A stretch of DNA of 55,617 nt from Shewanella sp. UCD-KL21 (GTDB taxonomy: Bacteria > Pseudomonadota > Gammaproteobacteria > Enterobacterales > Shewanellaceae): NCBI RefSeq assembly GCF_001957135.1, contig NZ_MPHK01000025.1, forward strand, positions 1 to 55,617, read 5' to 3'. Below the pieces are notes generated by a model that worked only from the letters and a program-made list of their open reading frames with translations, did no database searches and was not told where the DNA came from. The translations under genes and the position numbers were made by a program. Shown here in pieces: positions 25,501-34,084 of this stretch (its first letter is position 1; each line of letters starts with the position of its first letter).

Positions 25501-26042
25501 CCAGGATTATTAGGATCTTTTAGATAAATATCTTCATAACACTCAACCACTTGATTTTGGTTAAAACCATTATTTTCGGCTAACAGAGTCCATTCTCCGG
25601 TATTTCCGCTGGACTTAAACTCACGTAAAAAACCGGTAAATCGACCTTTTTCAGCTAGTACTGAAACTGAAGTATTACAATTATTGTTATCAGCATAAAA
25701 GCGGCGAGAATCATTAGGGGAATCAGGGGTTGGCCTGCTACTACTATTATCAATGCCGCCGGCATTCCAATAGATGCCCTTATCATTAATATAACCTGAA
25801 TAGCCTGCTAAATAGTCATCAAAAGCCTCTGGGTATTCACAAGCATCACCACAATAAGGGCTAACGACATTTTGATCTTCGGTTGACATACTGCCAGAGT
25901 TATCAAAGATAAATAATACTTGCGGTCGTTTACCCGAGCTCACCGAGGAGTCAATTAAATACAGTTCAGTATCGTCAGCAAAGCTCATGGCCGACATAAA
26001 AATCAATGCCATGGTGGTACTACATAAAAGTTTATTAAACAT
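22533..26042 (-). CDS. pilY1: Type IV pilus tip/adhesin protein PilY1
   Basis: 1169 residues with a signal peptide (cleavage near SFA/DD, residue 22). An N-terminal von Willebrand A-like domain has a MIDAS-type DNSGS (Asp47, Ser49, Ser51). The C-terminal PilY1 beta-propeller (about 690-1120) includes the calcium-binding loop DSDNDGITD near residue 885. Many Cys occur in the N-terminal half. PilY1 caps the pilus with the minor pilins, helps adhesion and surface sensing, and its calcium loop controls retraction. It lies between pilX (59 bases upstream) and pilE (2 bases downstream). Confidence 0.92.
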   Translation of the reverse strand: MFNKLLCSTTMALIFMSAMSFADDTELYLIDSSVSSGKRPQVLFIFDNSGSMSTEDQNVVSPYCGDACEYPEAFDDYLAGYSGYINDKGIYWNAGGIDNSSSRPTPDSPNDSRRFYADNNNCNTSVSVLAEKGRFTGFLREFKSSGNTGEWTLLAENNGFNQNQVVECYEDIYLKDPNNPGFDKGKDFDPGYPIDTKEQYTDDSDEDARQESLDGSAFGTGTPVTLYTAHYLVWYKWVTTTEEGQNSGGTGTRLESAKSALSFALDELKLITPIDAGLAIFNLNYPSEGNADGGRIVYGLNEMNDVNQSAFISLTNSLSAQTNTPLCETLYESYLYLSGGPVTFGNDDNNGKGNQKIDDYEPNTPPSIISSGNYTSPFKKCSDTAYIIYITDGAPTLDHNADDAIKSLTDSAVEAGDYGEFKFTNANGDDETSYMPALASYMYNNDLVTGVTDSTGIDNKQNVRLYTIGFSAGATAAAALLEEAAHRGGNPRVEGETSSGYIQADTGLDLAEALTGALKSILAVDSSFTSPSIASNNFDKTQTYNSAYFAMFLPGKGPRWSGNLKKLKVNSSGEIVAPGGTAKAIDVNGNIASSTCTYWNTCSGGNVDGNKVNAGGVLPVLRDKLTERKIYTNSGTALIDIDDSSFVANHSQDTLNWLYGVDVDNDNNDDSNNDAREDIMGDPLHSKPLAINYGADADNLDVRILVGTNQGLVHMFKDSDEGSDDYDIGSVSETWAFMPQELWSNVQTLRENPQTGTHSVYGMDLSPVAYTETDDNGKVSKAWAYLGMRRGGSSYYALDITNPNAPSFKWVINSDTEEFEDLGQSWSEPVITSIPGEPGPVLILGGGMASSEGTGAGVYFVNADTGEYIHHFTDSGMSSVPNKVAILDSDNDGITDRVYATDISGNVWRMDLAGNSTSDWSIFKFASISTDSAPDNRMFFVEPTVAQTQFNNIHSESGVKSYQTIPYDAVTVGTGNRTKPTSSTTNDMFFVFQDRNINTKQFTSSDKPAALTISDLYNVTDAAPTNEADNISFGAKRGWLYNLGMDGEKSLSSSLIFDGKVYFTSFVPPAGQSVDLDAGVCGVSGQGRLYVFDLHKGTRSYSELYFELGERVPDTPQIVIPKPAEGEEPIAYIIGVGKGECVGADCKGTLALGSGLTTNRIYYHLNENN

Positions 26043-26101
26043 GATATTCGTTCCCTATAAGCTTTATAATGCTCGACACTTTGTAATCTGTTGTTATTCG
26101 T

Positions 26102-26533
26102 CTAAGGAAGTACTTGCTGCTCGACTCCAGAGGCGACTGTCAAAGATCCTAAGCCAGCTCGTCCATATGAAACAGTGCTGGTAATCTGTACTCTGCGGCA
26201 ACTAATTAAATTAGCCCCTGAAGCTCTTGAAGTACGTTGACAAGCGACATCTTTAACTGCTCCTTCAGGTAGCGGAGTAAGTTCCTGTGCAGCTTGAAAT
26301 TCAGCTTCCTCTGTTGGGGTAAGTAAGTTGGCAAAAGGCGCTCCTGAATAATTATCAATTACTTGTGCCAAACCGCCATCGGCAATAGCCTTAGCTTCTA
26401 TTCGCTCTGCCCCCGCTCCAGCCATACGTAATGACTGGGTTGAATTAACGGCTAGTGCCACCCCTATCACAGTCATAATAATTAACACTATAAGCGAAAA
26501 AAATAGTACGACCCCTTGCTGTTTTTTTATCAC
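26102..26533 (-). CDS. pilX: Type IV pilus minor pilin PilX
   Basis: 143 residues. The leader MIKKQQG/VVLFFSLIVLIIMTVIGVALA has a prepilin-type helix but lacks the usual Phe1 and Glu5 (here V and F), as is common for PilX. It is followed by SLRMAGAGAERIEAKAIADGG, typical of PilX N-terminal domains. It is the third gene of the pilV-W-X-Y1-E operon, ten bases after pilW. Confidence 0.88.
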   Translation of the reverse strand: MIKKQQGVVLFFSLIVLIIMTVIGVALAVNSTQSLRMAGAGAERIEAKAIADGGLAQVIDNYSGAPFANLLTPTEEAEFQAAQELTPLPEGAVKDVACQRTSRASGANLISCRRVQITSTVSYGRAGLGSLTVASGVEQQVLP

Positions 26534-26543
26534 AAGATTTCAC

Positions 26544-27542
26544 CTAATTACGAATGAGTACTGGATTTTCCAATACCACGGTTGTTGACATGACTTTACG
26601 TCTAAAATTATCGTTCGGAGCGGCTATCTCTTTATCCCCTAGTTGATAAGTTGTTTCATTGGTATAACTTCTATCCGCCTGAATAGAGCGAACTAGAATA
26701 AAAATTTTCACAGCTACTAAGCGCTGAAAAGATTCGTTATCCCACATATTTGATAGTACAGCAGATTCTGCTAAGTAAGAATCTGGAGTGCTATCACCAT
26801 CATCATCAAAGCCATATAAGAAACGGATATTCTCAATTCCTTCAACTAGTTGTTCTTGGTTAGTCATACCATTTTCTGTAAGCGTCACTCTTCGCAATAA
26901 TGGTATACTATCGGCATCATCAGCTACATAATAAACGTGGTGCTGATATTGCCACTCTCGAGCGTTAGTTAATGTTTTAGCTGGAGCCGCTCCTTTATAA
27001 AATACGGCTTCACTGGCATTGGCAGAAACATATATATCACCTTGCTCAGCAGCTGCAAGAGGGATATTGATATCTGGACCTACAAAGCGTTTAATCTGAA
27101 TAACATCAGTATCAATTTTAACATTGGCACTGCCAAGGCAAGTTAACGTCTCTGTCGCACTTGATGTATGTTCATATCCCCATAAGCGTCTAAAATGAGA
27201 CGGTTGATTATTAGGTAATGTAGCATTATTTAAACCGCCGCCTTCGCAATCAGTTATGGCAGCCAAACCTTCAATAGTTGTATTAACATCAAGGATAAAA
27301 TCAGTTCCGGTTAAATCCCCCATAAAGCCCAATTGGGAAATATCACGCTCTAAAATGGCTAATGCAATACGACCATTCTCTTGAAGCTGATTAAACTGAC
27401 TGGTTGTCGTTACATTAGAAGACGACATGCTAAACATGGTAAAAATACCCAGCGAAAGAAACAAACTGATTACCATAGCAATCATTAGCTCTACTAACGA
27501 CATACCTATCTGGTTCTGTTTTAATATATTTTTTTGATTCAT
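26544..27542 (-). CDS. pilW: Type IV pilus minor pilin PilW
   Basis: 332 residues. The leader ends ..NQIG/MSLVELMIAMVISLFLSLGIF, a prepilin-type helix with Glu5 and Met at position 1. The large C-terminal domain fits the PilW family. Its ATG lies directly against the pilV stop codon, so translation is probably coupled. With PilV and PilX it forms the priming complex at the pilus tip. Confidence 0.9.
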   Translation of the reverse strand: MNQKNILKQNQIGMSLVELMIAMVISLFLSLGIFTMFSMSSSNVTTTSQFNQLQENGRIALAILERDISQLGFMGDLTGTDFILDVNTTIEGLAAITDCEGGGLNNATLPNNQPSHFRRLWGYEHTSSATETLTCLGSANVKIDTDVIQIKRFVGPDINIPLAAAEQGDIYVSANASEAVFYKGAAPAKTLTNAREWQYQHHVYYVADDADSIPLLRRVTLTENGMTNQEQLVEGIENIRFLYGFDDDGDSTPDSYLAESAVLSNMWDNESFQRLVAVKIFILVRSIQADRSYTNETTYQLGDKEIAAPNDNFRRKVMSTTVVLENPVLIRN

Positions 27543-28061
27543 TTAGATAATCACTGTTTCAACTGAGTAAAGGCGACGTCTATCATTGGCTGTACCGCAA
27601 TCCTCATTATTACCCGCATCGGAAGTTTCACGTATACCTTTCCATGACATGATCACATTAACAGTATTGTTATTCACTATGACGCAAGCCGTTGCTGTAT
27701 CCAAACCACCCACATTTTGAGTGCCAACGACTTCATCTGCGCCATTAAAAGATGCCCGCCATTCATAAAGGTCCCAAGCAAGCATTTCACCAGAATTACA
27801 AGTCGCAGTAGTACAATTAGGAGAAGGCTCCGTTGGAGTACCACTATAGGTTCCTGCATAATTTGCCAATTGACTTGGGTTTAATTTCATCCGGTTGATC
27901 ATATCGTTGGCATAATAAGAGGCTTGTGTTTGTTGAAATGATTCAAAACTGCCTCTTTTGGAAATAATATGCAGATTAAAAATGCCAATTAACCCTACGG
28001 TGAGAATCACCAGAGAAACCATAACTTCTATTAAAGAAAATCCATTCCTTTGAGCAGGCAT
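27543..28061 (-). CDS. pilV: Type IV pilus minor pilin PilV
   Basis: 172 residues from the ATG of MPAQRNG/FSLIEVMVSLVILTVGLIGIF, which has GGGGAT ten bases upstream and gives a normal short leader; a TTG nine codons earlier would lengthen it without a ribosome site. Prepilin cleavage is at G/F with Glu5. It is the first gene of the operon, with its promoter presumably in the 255 bases before it that separate it from ispH. Confidence 0.88.
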   Translation of the reverse strand: MPAQRNGFSLIEVMVSLVILTVGLIGIFNLHIISKRGSFESFQQTQASYYANDMINRMKLNPSQLANYAGTYSGTPTEPSPNCTTATCNSGEMLAWDLYEWRASFNGADEVVGTQNVGGLDTATACVIVNNNTVNVIMSWKGIRETSDAGNNEDCGTANDRRRLYSVETVII

Positions 28062-28267
28062 GCGTGTCAAATCCCCATTATTCGCCAAATTTTTGACGAA
28101 GTTAAATCACTATCTTTTTTAAAATCCATAACTTAGCTGCTAATAGTATCTGTTTACTAATCCTTGAGCAAGATGTAATCAAAAGGTAGCTTTATTGTTT
28201 ATTAGATAAAGGTAAATCACTAATTTAGGTTATCTTAAGAGTATAGTCCATTAGTTGCAGATATAAA

Positions 28268-28297
28268 AAAACCGTAAATCCTACGGAGTTACGGTTT
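28268..28297 (-). terminator. Terminator after ispH
   Basis: AAACCGTAA/TTACGGTTT (28269-28277/28289-28297) with an A-run at 28265-28270 that reads as a T-run on the minus strand. It ends the murJ-to-ispH series. Confidence 0.75.
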
Positions 28298-28316
28298 CTT
28301 TTAAGCAGGTTAAGCG

Positions 28317-29276
28317 TTAGCGTAATTCAGCAGGCACCGCAAAGACGGTATCTTCTTTACGACCTTCAACCTCAGTAACTACTGATGGCTCAAACTTGGC
28401 AATCGCGTCAACAACTTGTTGAACCAAGACTTCAGGCGCTGAAGCCCCTGCCGTCACTGCCACTTTTTTTACATTTTTAAACCAAGCTTCATCAACATCA
28501 GCTGCGGTATCAACTAAATATGCTTCAGTACCGGTTTTTTCAGCCAGTTCGCGCAGCCGATTAGAGTTAGAACTATTTTTAGAACCCACTACAATCATTA
28601 AGTCTGCTTCTGATGACATGTTACGCACTGCATCTTGACGATTTTGAGTGGCATAGCAAATATCATCTTTACGAGGCCCTTCAATAGAAGGAAAACGTTG
28701 CTGCAAGGCTGCAATGATATCTAACGTGTCATCAACTGATAATGTGGTCTGCGTGACAAAGCAAAGGTTTTCAGGATTATTAACCTGAAGTGACATTACA
28801 TCTTCAGGGGATTCAATCAAATAAACCCCACCTTCAGGGTTATCATATTGCCCCATAGTACCTTCGACTTCTGGATGACCTTCATGGCCAATCAGAATAC
28901 ACTCAACCCCTTTACGGCTTGCTCGGGTAACCTGCAAGTGAACTTTAGTGACTAAAGGGCAAGTGGCATCAAATACTTTTAAACCACGGGTTTTAGCTTC
29001 CTTACGAACAGCCTGAGAAACACCATGGGCACTAAATATCACAATGCTGTTATCTGGTACTTGCTCTAACTCGTCAACAAATATAGCACCGCGATCTTTT
29101 AAGTTTTGAACCACATAACGGTTATGTACCACTTCATGGCGTACATAAATAGGTGGTTCAAATAACTCTAAAGCGCGCTCGACAATGCTAATGGCACGAT
29201 CAACGCCTGCACAAAAACCGCGCGGGTTTGCTAGTAAGATATTTAGTTCTGGCGATGTAGGATCAACTTTAAGCAT
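28317..29276 (-). CDS. ispH: 4-hydroxy-3-methylbut-2-enyl diphosphate reductase
   Basis: 319 residues, the normal length. The last enzyme of the MEP isoprenoid pathway, it makes isopentenyl and dimethylallyl diphosphate with an iron-sulphur cluster. The three cluster Cys are in ANPRGFCAGVDRA (N-terminal), DATCPLVTKVH and DDICYATQNRQ. It begins one base after fkpB in a tight operon. Confidence 0.96.
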   Translation of the reverse strand: MLKVDPTSPELNILLANPRGFCAGVDRAISIVERALELFEPPIYVRHEVVHNRYVVQNLKDRGAIFVDELEQVPDNSIVIFSAHGVSQAVRKEAKTRGLKVFDATCPLVTKVHLQVTRASRKGVECILIGHEGHPEVEGTMGQYDNPEGGVYLIESPEDVMSLQVNNPENLCFVTQTTLSVDDTLDIIAALQQRFPSIEGPRKDDICYATQNRQDAVRNMSSEADLMIVVGSKNSSNSNRLRELAEKTGTEAYLVDTAADVDEAWFKNVKKVAVTAGASAPEVLVQQVVDAIAKFEPSVVTEVEGRKEDTVFAVPAELR

Positions 29277-29277
29277 T

Positions 29278-29709
29278 TTAAAGTACCTCTACCACTTCAA
29301 GTTCAAAGGTTAACTTTTGCCCTGCAAGTGGGTGATTCAAATCAATCGTCACTGAATCACCAGCAACTTCACGAACCATACCCGGAATTTCACTGCCGCC
29401 TGGACCACCGAAACTAACAATGACGCCAGGTTCTAATGCCATATCAGCAGGGAATTTACTTCTGTCCATATGATGAACAGCATCTGGATTAGACTCACCA
29501 AAAGTGTCAATCGCTTCTAAGGTAAAGCTATGCTTATCACCTTTGTTGAGGCTTGAAATTTCTGATTCAAATGCAGGGCTTAAGCTCTCATCACCAACAT
29601 TAAAACGCGCTGGTTTTCCTGATGCTTTGGTGCTCTCTGCCGTTGAGCCATCTTCTAAAATGATATTCATATGGCACACAATGGAACGTGCAAGTTGTTG
29701 CTCAGACAA
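29278..29709 (-). CDS. fkpB: FKBP-type peptidyl-prolyl isomerase FkpB (SlpA)
   Basis: 143 residues. It has the short FKBP core with an inserted flap, ending LNHPLAGQKLTFELEVVEV, typical of the SlyD/SlpA subgroup, without the His/Cys-rich tail of SlyD. A cytoplasmic prolyl isomerase and chaperone. It is wedged between lspA (10 bases upstream) and ispH (1 base downstream), the usual place for slpA. Confidence 0.92.
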   Translation of the reverse strand: MSEQQLARSIVCHMNIILEDGSTAESTKASGKPARFNVGDESLSPAFESEISSLNKGDKHSFTLEAIDTFGESNPDAVHHMDRSKFPADMALEPGVIVSFGGPGGSEIPGMVREVAGDSVTIDLNHPLAGQKLTFELEVVEVL

Positions 29710-29719
29710 AATAGACTCC

Positions 29720-30217
29720 CTAACTTTCTGCCGCTTGGGTTTCGGGTTTAAACGCTTCCCAAATAATCAATGCTGCACCGATAAAAATAGCTGAATCAGC
29801 AATATTAAATGCTGGGTAATGGCTGGTTTTCCAGTAGAAATCGATAAAGTCCACTACGTAACCATGCATTAAACGATCAACTAAATTACCAATAGCGCCA
29901 CCAATAATGAGCGTATACGCAAGATTGGTACGCCACAGTGACGCTGATTGTTTACGTAGCCATATGGTCAGCAATGTACTAAAACCAACGGCTATGATGG
30001 TAAAAAACCAGCGTTGCCAGCCACCGGCTTCACTTAAAAAGCTAAACGCGGCGCCGTAATTACGCACATAGGTGAAATTAAAAATAGGTAACAGCTGTAT
30101 TGATTCATACAGCTCAAAATTGGCTAACACCCATTGTTTAGATAGCTGATCGGCAATAAATACCAATACAGCTACCCAATACCAACGAATGCCGCTTTCT
30201 TTCCATGTTAGTGGCAT
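29720..30217 (-). CDS. lspA: Lipoprotein signal peptidase (signal peptidase II)
   Basis: 165 residues with four membrane segments. The conserved blocks are ADQLSK near the N-terminus, GAIGNLVDRL with one catalytic Asp, and FNIADSAIFIG with the other. It cuts prolipoproteins ahead of the lipidated Cys; client lipoproteins in this window include the hexosaminidase and the M28 peptidase. The ATG at 30217 is preceded by AAGGAC; the TTG one codon earlier is less likely. It follows ileS by 12 bases. Confidence 0.94.
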   Translation of the reverse strand: MPLTWKESGIRWYWVAVLVFIADQLSKQWVLANFELYESIQLLPIFNFTYVRNYGAAFSFLSEAGGWQRWFFTIIAVGFSTLLTIWLRKQSASLWRTNLAYTLIIGGAIGNLVDRLMHGYVVDFIDFYWKTSHYPAFNIADSAIFIGAALIIWEAFKPETQAAES

Positions 30218-30229
30218 CAAGCAAGTCCT

Positions 30230-33052
30230 TTATGCAAAGTCGCGATGTTCGCCATCGCCTTCGATGTTTGTTACGCAGCGGCCACATAGTGTCGTATGAG
30301 ACTCGACAGTGCCTACATCTTCGCTGTAGTGCCAGCAACGCTCACACTTCTGCGCTTCACTTGCTGCAACAACAAGCTTTAATGCAGCAAGCTCTGTTTC
30401 AATTGCATCAGCAGGCGCTTCACTTAATGGGGCAACAATCGCTTTAGATGTTAACAATACAAAGCGCAGCTCATCATTCACTTGAGCCAGTTTTGCCGCT
30501 AACTCTTCATCAGCATATAACGTCGCTTCAGCTTGCAGTGAGCCACCAATGCGCTTATCACGACGGGCTTGCTCTAATACTTTGTTAACTTCGTTACGAA
30601 CCGCTAACAGTTGCTGCCAGTATTCATCATTTAAATCGTCAGCTAAAGTCACTGACTCTAGGCCTTGGTACCACTCTTGAGTAAACACGTATTGCTCACG
30701 TTCACCAGGAAGTAGCTGCCAGATTTCGTCAGCGGTAAAGCTTAAAATTGGCGCTATCCAACGTACCATTGCTTCAGCAATATGGTACAAAGCAGTTTGA
30801 CAACTACGACGAGCGTGGCCATCTGATTTAGCTGTGTATTGGCGATCTTTAATGATATCTAAGTAGAAGCTACCAAGCTCAACAGAACAGAACTGCATTA
30901 GCTTTTGGGTTACTAAGTGGAAATTATATTGCTCGTAAGCTTCAATAATTTCTTCTTGTAATGCTGCTGCGCGGCGTACAGCCCAGCGATCCAACGACAC
31001 CATATCTTCAGTTGCAATCATATCCGTTTCAGGATTAAAGCCACTTAAGTTAGCCAGTAAGAAACGCGCAGTGTTACGAATACGGCGATATGAGTCAGCG
31101 CTGCGATTTAAGATTTCATCAGAAACCGTCATCTCACCACTGTAATCTGTTGCTGCAACCCATAAGCGTAAGATGTCAGCGCCAAGTTTATTAATCACTT
31201 GTAACGGTGCAATCACGTTGCCTACAGACTTCGACATCTTACGGCCTTTACCATCAACGGTGAAACCGTGTGTTAGTACTTGCTTGTAAGGTGCTTTACC
31301 ATTCATTGCCGTTGAAATCATCAATGAAGACATGAACCACCCGCGATGCTGATCGCTACCTTCAAGATATAAGTCAATCTCGTGGCCTTGGAATTCAGGG
31401 CGTGATGCAACAACTGATGAGAAAGTAGAACCTGAGTCATACCAAACATCTAAAGTATCAGTCACTTTACGGTATTGATCAGCTTCATCGCCGATCAGTT
31501 CACTGATCTCAAGATCCCACCAAGCTTGAATACCTTGTTGCTCGATGCGGTGCGCAACACGCTCCATGATAGAAACACTATCTGGGTGTAATTCTTCAGT
31601 ATCACGATTAACTAATAAGGTGATTGGTACGCCCCAAGTACGTTGGCGTGAAATACACCAGTCTGGACGGTTCTCAACCATTTTTTCAATACGGCTTTGG
31701 CCCCAATCAGGGATCCACTGCGTTTGTTCAATTTCAGATAACGCCTGCTTACGCAAGCCATGGTTATCCATTGAGATAAACCATTGTGGCGTTGCACGGA
31801 AGATAATCGGCGTTTTGTGTCTCCAGCAATGTGGGTAACTGTGACGATATGCCACATGACACAATAACTGACCTTTTTCTTCTAACAGCTCAACAACACT
31901 TTTATTGGCTTTGAATACGTGTTGACCAGCAAAAAACTCAGTGTCAGCTTTATAAACACCATTGTCACCAACAGGGTTTGCGACTTCTAAGCCGTATTTT
32001 TGACCAACCACGAAATCGTCTTGACCATGACCTGGTGCAGTATGAACTACGCCAGTACCAGCATCAGTAGTCACATGATCGCCAAGAATGGCAGGCACAT
32101 CAAATGCTGACAGAGGATGCTTAAAACGCATTAGCTCAAGCTCAGCGCCTTTTGTGGTGCCGATAACCTGATGTGACTCAGCTTCAAAGCGGGTTAAACA
32201 GCCTTCAACTAGTACTTCAGCTAGAATAACGGTTTTCGTTACGCCATCTTTAACGAACTCAACCAAGCTGTAGTCAAGCTCTGGGCTTAATGATAATGCG
32301 CGGTTAGCCGGTAATGTCCAAGGTGTCGTGGTCCAAATAACTGCTGAAACCGTGTTTGTGTAACCTTCAACGCCAAATTTGGCTGCAACCGCTGCGCTAT
32401 CAACGGCATCAAATGCAACATCAATAGCTGGTGAGGTTTTATCTTCGTATTCAACTTCAGCTTCTGCTAGTGCTGAACCACAGTCAGTACACCAATGAAC
32501 AGGCTTAACACCTTTGTGCAGGTGACCGCTTTCAATCACTTTAGATAAAGAACGCACGATGTTCGCTTCAGTGCTGTAATCCATCGTTAAGTAAGGATTG
32601 TGCCAATCACCAAATACACCTAGACGAATAAAGTCTTCACGTTGACCGTCAACTTGCTTAGCGGCGTATTTACGACATTCTTCACGAAACTCTGCAGCAG
32701 AAATCTTTTGACCTGGTTTGCCAACTTTTTTCTCTACCATTAATTCAATTGGTAAGCCGTGACAATCCCAACCAGGAATATATGGCGCATCAAAACCTGC
32801 CATTGTTTTAGACTTAACAATGATATCTTTTAATATTTTGTTTACCGAGTGACCAATATGGATATTGCCATTCGCATACGGAGGGCCGTCATGCAAAATA
32901 AACGGTTTGCGACCAATTCGACTGTCACGAATTTTTTGATAAAGTTCGTCTTGAGTCCAACGGTCTAACATAGCTGGCTCACGATTAGCCAGATTACCGC
33001 GCATCGGAAAATCGGTTTCCGGCAAATTCAAAGTAGATTTATAGTCGGTCAT
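30230..33052 (-). CDS. ileS: Isoleucyl-tRNA synthetase
   Basis: 940 residues, the normal length for the bacterial type 1 enzyme. The HIGH motif is GNIHIGHSVNK (about residue 58), the KMSKS motif is GRKMSKSVGN (about 600), with an editing domain between them. The C-terminal zinc site is CERCWHYS...LCGRC. I take the ATG at 33052 (AGGA just upstream) rather than the TTG 12 codons earlier. It stands between ribF and lspA in the standard order. Confidence 0.97.
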   Translation of the reverse strand: MTDYKSTLNLPETDFPMRGNLANREPAMLDRWTQDELYQKIRDSRIGRKPFILHDGPPYANGNIHIGHSVNKILKDIIVKSKTMAGFDAPYIPGWDCHGLPIELMVEKKVGKPGQKISAAEFREECRKYAAKQVDGQREDFIRLGVFGDWHNPYLTMDYSTEANIVRSLSKVIESGHLHKGVKPVHWCTDCGSALAEAEVEYEDKTSPAIDVAFDAVDSAAVAAKFGVEGYTNTVSAVIWTTTPWTLPANRALSLSPELDYSLVEFVKDGVTKTVILAEVLVEGCLTRFEAESHQVIGTTKGAELELMRFKHPLSAFDVPAILGDHVTTDAGTGVVHTAPGHGQDDFVVGQKYGLEVANPVGDNGVYKADTEFFAGQHVFKANKSVVELLEEKGQLLCHVAYRHSYPHCWRHKTPIIFRATPQWFISMDNHGLRKQALSEIEQTQWIPDWGQSRIEKMVENRPDWCISRQRTWGVPITLLVNRDTEELHPDSVSIMERVAHRIEQQGIQAWWDLEISELIGDEADQYRKVTDTLDVWYDSGSTFSSVVASRPEFQGHEIDLYLEGSDQHRGWFMSSLMISTAMNGKAPYKQVLTHGFTVDGKGRKMSKSVGNVIAPLQVINKLGADILRLWVAATDYSGEMTVSDEILNRSADSYRRIRNTARFLLANLSGFNPETDMIATEDMVSLDRWAVRRAAALQEEIIEAYEQYNFHLVTQKLMQFCSVELGSFYLDIIKDRQYTAKSDGHARRSCQTALYHIAEAMVRWIAPILSFTADEIWQLLPGEREQYVFTQEWYQGLESVTLADDLNDEYWQQLLAVRNEVNKVLEQARRDKRIGGSLQAEATLYADEELAAKLAQVNDELRFVLLTSKAIVAPLSEAPADAIETELAALKLVVAASEAQKCERCWHYSEDVGTVESHTTLCGRCVTNIEGDGEHRDFA

Positions 33053-33084
33053 TGATCCTATACCATTATTTGGGCTGATTAATC

Positions 33085-34020
33085 TCAACCTGCATCATTG
33101 CTAAATAAAGCTTTTGCTTCATTTACATCATTCAAAATTTGTTTTTTTAACGCATCCAGTGACTCGAACGGATGTTCATCACGGATTTTTGCCACCAATT
33201 CAACTTCCACTCTTTTACCGTATAAGTCACCAGAGTAGTCGAATAAGTGCACTTCTAATTGACAGACTTGCCCATCTACGGTTGGCCTAAAACCAACATT
33301 GGCAACGCCTTCATAAATATCACTACCATCCCAGTACATTTTCACCGCAAACACCCCTCTAACAGGTGATACTTTACGCTTTAATGCAATGTTGGCAGTT
33401 GGAAAACCAATGGTTCGCCCAATTTTTTGGCCGTGAGCGACTTTACCTGACAGTAACACTGGGTGCCCGAGTAAGCGCCTTGCTTGCTCTAAGTTACCTA
33501 ATGCTAACTGCTCACGAACCGCAGTGGAGCTCACTCTGGTCGAACCTAAAATAAAGCTTTGGGTACTGACCACAGTAAAACCGAACTTTTTACCTGCTTC
33601 AAGTAACATATCAAAGGTGCCAGTTCTGTTTTTACCAAAACAAAAATCATCACCAACCACTAGATACTTCACCCCTAATTTATTGACTAATAAATCTTCA
33701 ATAAATTGCTCTGCCGGTTGATTAGCAAAACGAGTATTAAAATTAGCACACAGAAGACGATCAATATTGAGCTCTTCTAGCAAACTAATTTTATCTCTTA
33801 ATAAGCTAATTCTTGCAGGGGCATCTTGTTGGCGAAATAACTCTTGCGGCTGTGGCTCGAAGGTCATTACTACAGCAGGTAGCTGAAAGTGTTTAGCTTT
33901 ATTAACTAAATTATTAATCACTTGCGCATGACCACGATGCACACCATCAAAGTTACCAATAGTGAGCACGCATCCATTATGCGAAGGTAAAATATTATGT
34001 ATACCGCGAATTAGTTCCAT
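33085..34020 (-). CDS. ribF: Bifunctional riboflavin kinase / FAD synthetase
   Basis: 311 residues. The N-terminal nucleotidyltransferase (FAD synthetase) has LTIGNFDGVHRGHAQVI and VGDDFCFGKNRTG. The C-terminal flavokinase domain has GRTIGFPTANIAL and GVFAVKMYW. It makes FMN and then FAD from riboflavin. The ATG at 34020 (MELIRG) is chosen over a TTG four codons upstream. It lies between murJ and ileS. Confidence 0.96.
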   Translation of the reverse strand: MELIRGIHNILPSHNGCVLTIGNFDGVHRGHAQVINNLVNKAKHFQLPAVVMTFEPQPQELFRQQDAPARISLLRDKISLLEELNIDRLLCANFNTRFANQPAEQFIEDLLVNKLGVKYLVVGDDFCFGKNRTGTFDMLLEAGKKFGFTVVSTQSFILGSTRVSSTAVREQLALGNLEQARRLLGHPVLLSGKVAHGQKIGRTIGFPTANIALKRKVSPVRGVFAVKMYWDGSDIYEGVANVGFRPTVDGQVCQLEVHLFDYSGDLYGKRVEVELVAKIRDEHPFESLDALKKQILNDVNEAKALFSNDAG

Positions 34021-34084
34021 TACGCCAAACAACTGCTACTGTAAATCGGCTGATTATATACTAGATAGAATGGATAATCAGCAT

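Noticed and set aside
31612..31857. Open frames antisense to ileS and other long genes (for example 16219-16446, 16900-17178, 24827-25063)
   Set aside because: Shadow frames of well supported genes, lacking independent ribosome sites or homology.
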